A DNA stretch of 8,495 bases from Methanomicrobiales archaeon (GTDB lineage Archaea > Halobacteriota > Methanomicrobia > Methanomicrobiales > JACTUA01). The DNA lies in contig JAJRCO010000206.1 in the NCBI GenBank assembly GCA_028678905.1, positions 1 through 8,495 on the forward strand, in the 5' to 3' direction. The notes under the pieces were generated by a model. It saw nothing but the letters and a program-made list of their open reading frames with translations. It had not been told where the DNA came from and did no database searches. Made by a program: the position numbers and the translations under genes. Shown here in pieces: positions 6,801 to 8,495 of the stretch (its first letter is position 1; every line of letters begins with the position of its first letter).

Positions 6801-6810
6801 TTTATATTTT
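6801..6810 (-). promoter_or_regulatory. TATA box of the FKBP gene
   Basis: AAAATATAAA on the minus strand, the most AT-rich block in this gap. It predicts a transcription start near 6779 and a leader of about 15 nt, just enough for the AAGGTG ribosome binding site. The spacing is consistent throughout. Confidence 0.65.
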
Positions 6811-6853
6811 ACCAAAAGCAGACCAGGATCGGTTCGAATTCAGTCAATTCATT

Positions 6854-6953
6854 GTACGCGTACTGGAATCACAGGAGTAGCGGGAAGCGACTTCTCCTGT
6901 TCAGGCCCGTAAGGTATTTTTTCCCGGGTAAGGTTGGCAAATCATCTCCGGGA
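6854..6953. repeat. Cluster of inverted repeats in the FKBP-CYTH gap
   Basis: Three dyads lie close together: the perfect 10 bp palindrome GTACGCGTAC (6854-6863); ACAGGAG (6871-6877) pairing with CTCCTGT (6894-6900) around a 16 nt loop; and TCCCGG (6922-6927) pairing with CCGGGA (6948-6953). A run of six T (6917-6922) separates the last two. Together they could be regulator sites for the divergent promoters or a small structured transcript ending at the T-run. A short open frame over this stretch (6786-6998) has no start signal. Confidence 0.4.
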
Positions 6954-6990
6954 CTGTCTGATGGATGTTTCTATTTCATGTCGTTTCCTT

Positions 6991-6998
6991 TGATATAG
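6991..6998 (+). promoter_or_regulatory. TATA-like box of the CYTH gene
   Basis: TGATATAG, with its centre about 26 bp before the ATG at 7021, places transcription start at or next to the start codon. The gene is therefore probably leaderless, which agrees with the lack of a ribosome binding site in front of it. Confidence 0.45.
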
Positions 6999-7020
6999 GG
7001 GTATCTCCAACAGTGATGAC

Positions 7021-7596
7021 ATGGATGCGCCAGAGAATTCTCTGGAGATAGAGGCAAAATTCCAGGTCACTTCCTTCGAACACGTAAGAAATCATCTCTG
7101 GGAACTACGCATCCCCTGCAGCGGAGTGGAGTACCAGCGCGATGTGTACTATGCCTCTTCATATCGTGATTTTGGAGAAACCGATGAGGCTCTTCGGGTG
7201 CGGTACGGGGATGGAATTACTATTCTCACCTATAAAGGGCCCAAGCTCGCCACCCACGGATTAAAAGCCCGGGAAGAGATAAACGTCCGAGTGAACCCGG
7301 GAGAGGATCTGGAAAAGATCCTCCAGCGGCTGGGTTATTCTCCGGTCTACACCGTGGAAAAAAAAAGGGAACGATATGAACGGGTCGGGATCGAGATCAG
7401 CCTGGACGAAGTGAAGGGCCTGGGTACCTATGTGGAGATCGAACTGAAGATACCCCAAGTTGATCCTGAGGAGGCGATTGCTGCAATGAAAAAAAAGCTG
7501 GGGATCGAAGGGGAGCATATCCCGCTTTCGTATCTGGAACTCCTTCGGCTCAGAGAGACTTCAGGTCAACCTGGATATCCTTCTCATCCTCATTAA
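7021..7596 (+). CDS. cyaB: CYTH-domain protein (class IV adenylate cyclase / triphosphatase family)
   Basis: This 191-residue single-domain CYTH protein forms a triphosphate tunnel whose charged residues bind metal and a triphosphate substrate. The family includes class IV adenylate cyclase (CyaB), thiamine triphosphatase and inorganic triphosphatase. The hallmark ExExK is E9-E11-K13 in LEIEAKF. Other family positions are ALRVRYGD, LTYKGP (K72), the REE at 84-86, EKKRERYE (113-120), and D129 with E139/E141 in SLDEVKGLGTYVEIEL. Archaeal members are usually labelled CyaB-like, but a triphosphatase or nucleotide-repair role is at least as likely, because no cAMP-signalling gene is nearby. The ATG at 7021 is chosen from the TATA-like box and the position of ExExK. 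The last 47 bp overlap the metallophosphoesterase gene on the other strand. Two A-runs (9 and 8 bases) lie inside the gene. Confidence 0.88.
   Translation: MDAPENSLEIEAKFQVTSFEHVRNHLWELRIPCSGVEYQRDVYYASSYRDFGETDEALRVRYGDGITILTYKGPKLATHGLKAREEINVRVNPGEDLEKILQRLGYSPVYTVEKKRERYERVGIEISLDEVKGLGTYVEIELKIPQVDPEEAIAAMKKKLGIEGEHIPLSYLELLRLRETSGQPGYPSHPH
7030..7045. repeat. Perfect 16 bp palindrome at the start of the CYTH gene
   Basis: CCAGAGAATTCTCTGG is fully self-complementary and starts 9 bp after the A of the ATG. If transcription begins at the ATG, it covers about +10 to +25 of the message, a position where a bound repressor would block the polymerase. It encodes ordinary residues (PENSLE), so coding constraint does not require the symmetry. 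Confidence 0.55.
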
Positions 7597-8191
7597 AGCG
7601 GATAAGTGCGTACTGTCCCTCCGAGGCCTGTCCCGGATTGACAATGGTCACTCCATCGATCTGGGCGACTCCCCGCTGTTCATGAATGTGGGCACAGCAG
7701 ACCAGATCGAAATTCTTGAGGTGCTTCCGGATGCTCTCGCTTCCCACGTGCATGCCATTGACCATGTCCAGGGCACCCTTGGGTGGCGCATGGGCTACCA
7801 GGACGTGATACATACTGCGGTCCATGGCTTCGATAGCCCGGGTGAGGATCGCATCGATCTCCGTCTCTGGGAGTTCAAAGGGGCAGTGTGAAGGGGTGGG
7901 GTTTGACCCCCCAATGCCGGCAATAGAGAGTCTTCCAACCGTGAGCGCTGATCCATGCAGAGATACCGCGTTCGATTCTTCCAGTACGTCCAGGATCTCG
8001 CGTGGGTCGCAATTGCCGGGGACCACAAAACAGGGGACATCGATCTGAGAGAGAATATCCAGCGCACTTTCGGTGGGTCCGAAATGGGTGATATCCCCGG
8101 AAATGATGACCAGATCGGGTTCATGGCTCAAAAATGAGTCAAGATGGCCCGCCTGGCCATGGAGGTCCGCGATGAGAAGTACACTCATCAT
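7550..8191 (-). CDS. YfcE/MJ0936-like metallophosphoesterase
   Basis: This calcineurin-like phosphoesterase of about 213 residues has a two-metal active site. Visible motifs in order are ADLHG near the N-terminus (Asp and His ligands), SGDITHFGP, VPGNCD (the Cys form of the GNHD motif, as in the YfcE group), VAHAPPKG, and CAHIHE near the C-terminus, where Ala replaces the usual Gly of GHxH. The substrate cannot be told; phosphodiesterase activity is the family expectation. Start: GTG at 8200, ATG at 8191 or ATG at 8188 are all possible. The ATG at 8191 is listed because a GGT lies 5 nt upstream, and ADLHG then sits at residues 8-12. The gene begins 22 bp after the stop of the radical SAM gene, so the two are likely co-transcribed. 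Its 3' end overlaps the CYTH gene by 47 bp. Confidence 0.9.
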   Translation of the reverse strand: MMSVLLIADLHGQAGHLDSFLSHEPDLVIISGDITHFGPTESALDILSQIDVPCFVVPGNCDPREILDVLEESNAVSLHGSALTVGRLSIAGIGGSNPTPSHCPFELPETEIDAILTRAIEAMDRSMYHVLVAHAPPKGALDMVNGMHVGSESIRKHLKNFDLVCCAHIHEQRGVAQIDGVTIVNPGQASEGQYALIRFNEDEKDIQVDLKSL

Positions 8192-8213
8192 GGATACCAC
8201 ATCTATCGGGAGT

Positions 8214-8495
8214 CTACAAAAGAGTATCTCCGCCGCACCATGAACCGGACACCGCCCCCTGTAAAGCGAGCCTCCCCAGAAGTTTTTCCGCCCCGGAAAT
8301 CAGGCTGCGGGGAGGGAATCGCGCCAGGGGAGTGCCAGGAAGTGGAATGAAGCGGTGGACCCGGACACGACCATCACGGACAATCTCCCGGATAAGGTGG
8401 AGCGATTGTTCCTGATCTTCCTCCTCCTCCATCGGAAGTCCCAGGATGAAATCCACCACCGGAACGAGGCCGTAATCCCTGCACAGATCGACTGC
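8214..8495 (-). CDS. C-terminal part of a B12-binding/radical SAM protein
   Basis: The last 93 residues of a gene running in from the right edge. The segment GLVPVVDFILGLPMEEEEDQ resembles the end of a radical SAM barrel, where a mobile FIxGLPxExxED stretch is typical. RVHRFIPLPGTPLA matches the closing region of B12-binding/radical SAM proteins of the MJ_1487 type found in methanogens. The cluster-binding CxxxCxxC motif and any B12 domain lie outside the window, so the reaction is unknown. The open frame reaches the edge without a start. A GTG at 8457-8459 is internal and not the start, because the upstream codons (AVDLCRDYG) continue the family pattern. It stops with TAG 22 bp before the metallophosphoesterase. 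Confidence 0.8.
   Translation of the reverse strand, partial: AVDLCRDYGLVPVVDFILGLPMEEEEDQEQSLHLIREIVRDGRVRVHRFIPLPGTPLARFPPRSLISGAEKLLGRLALQGAVSGSWCGGDTLL

Noticed and set aside
6829..6846. GGTTCGAATT resembling a tRNA T-loop
   Set aside because: The flanking bases do not form a T-stem on either strand, and no acceptor or anticodon arm can be built around it.
6786..6998. 70-codon + strand open frame between FKBP and CYTH
   Set aside because: It overlaps the FKBP promoter, has no ribosome binding site or suitably placed TATA box, and its composition is unlike a known protein.
7013..7019. GTGATGA resembling a box C of a C/D guide RNA
   Set aside because: No box D (CTGA) lies at a suitable distance, and it overlaps the start of the CYTH gene.

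Overview
The window is archaeal, most likely from a methanogen of the class Methanomicrobia (a Methanomicrobiales-type genome is my guess). It encodes the archaeal/eukaryotic-type ribosome factors ABCE1, Pelota and an NFACT/RqcH protein. It also has a long archaeal-type FKBP prolyl isomerase and a B12-binding/radical SAM protein of a type common in methanogens. Start sites are preceded by TATA-like boxes, with short or no leaders, and base composition is moderately GC-rich and even. I see no mobile element, CRISPR array, tRNA or rRNA.

Layout. Bases 2-97 are the C-terminal end of an unidentified + strand gene. After a ~200 bp gap with a clear TATA box, a small helical protein of unknown function (304-729, +) runs tail-to-tail into abce1, overlapping it by 19 bp. 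A minus-strand pair follows: a three-helix, EMC6-like membrane protein (2491-2841) 13 bp upstream of abce1 (711-2477). From a compact 50 bp divergent promoter, rqcH (2892-4772, +) and pelota (4772-5821, +) are read the other way, joined by a TAATG stop/start overlap. After a 252 bp convergent gap lies an SlyD-type FKBP (6074-6763, -). A 257 bp divergent gap rich in inverted repeats leads to a CYTH-domain protein (7021-7596, +). That gene overlaps, tail-to-tail by 47 bp, a metallophosphoesterase (7550-8191, -), which sits 22 bp after the C-terminal part of a radical SAM protein (8214-8495, -).

How the genes fit together. The core, 711-5821, is a ribosome rescue and nascent-chain quality-control locus. 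Pelota recognises stalled ribosomes with an empty A site, ABCE1 splits them into subunits, and RqcH binds the large subunit that still carries peptidyl-tRNA. The EMC6-like protein leads the abce1 operon, which suggests a link between membrane-protein biogenesis and ribosome recycling. The FKBP next door is a folding factor and may belong loosely to the same theme. The CYTH protein, phosphoesterase and radical SAM protein look like ordinary neighbours.

The most interesting points are the clustering of three factors of one pathway with a membrane insertase-like protein, altered residues in ABCE1 (NBD1 D-loop region) and RqcH (Glu-Arg where Asp-Arg is expected), and a perfect 16 bp palindrome just inside the probably leaderless CYTH gene.
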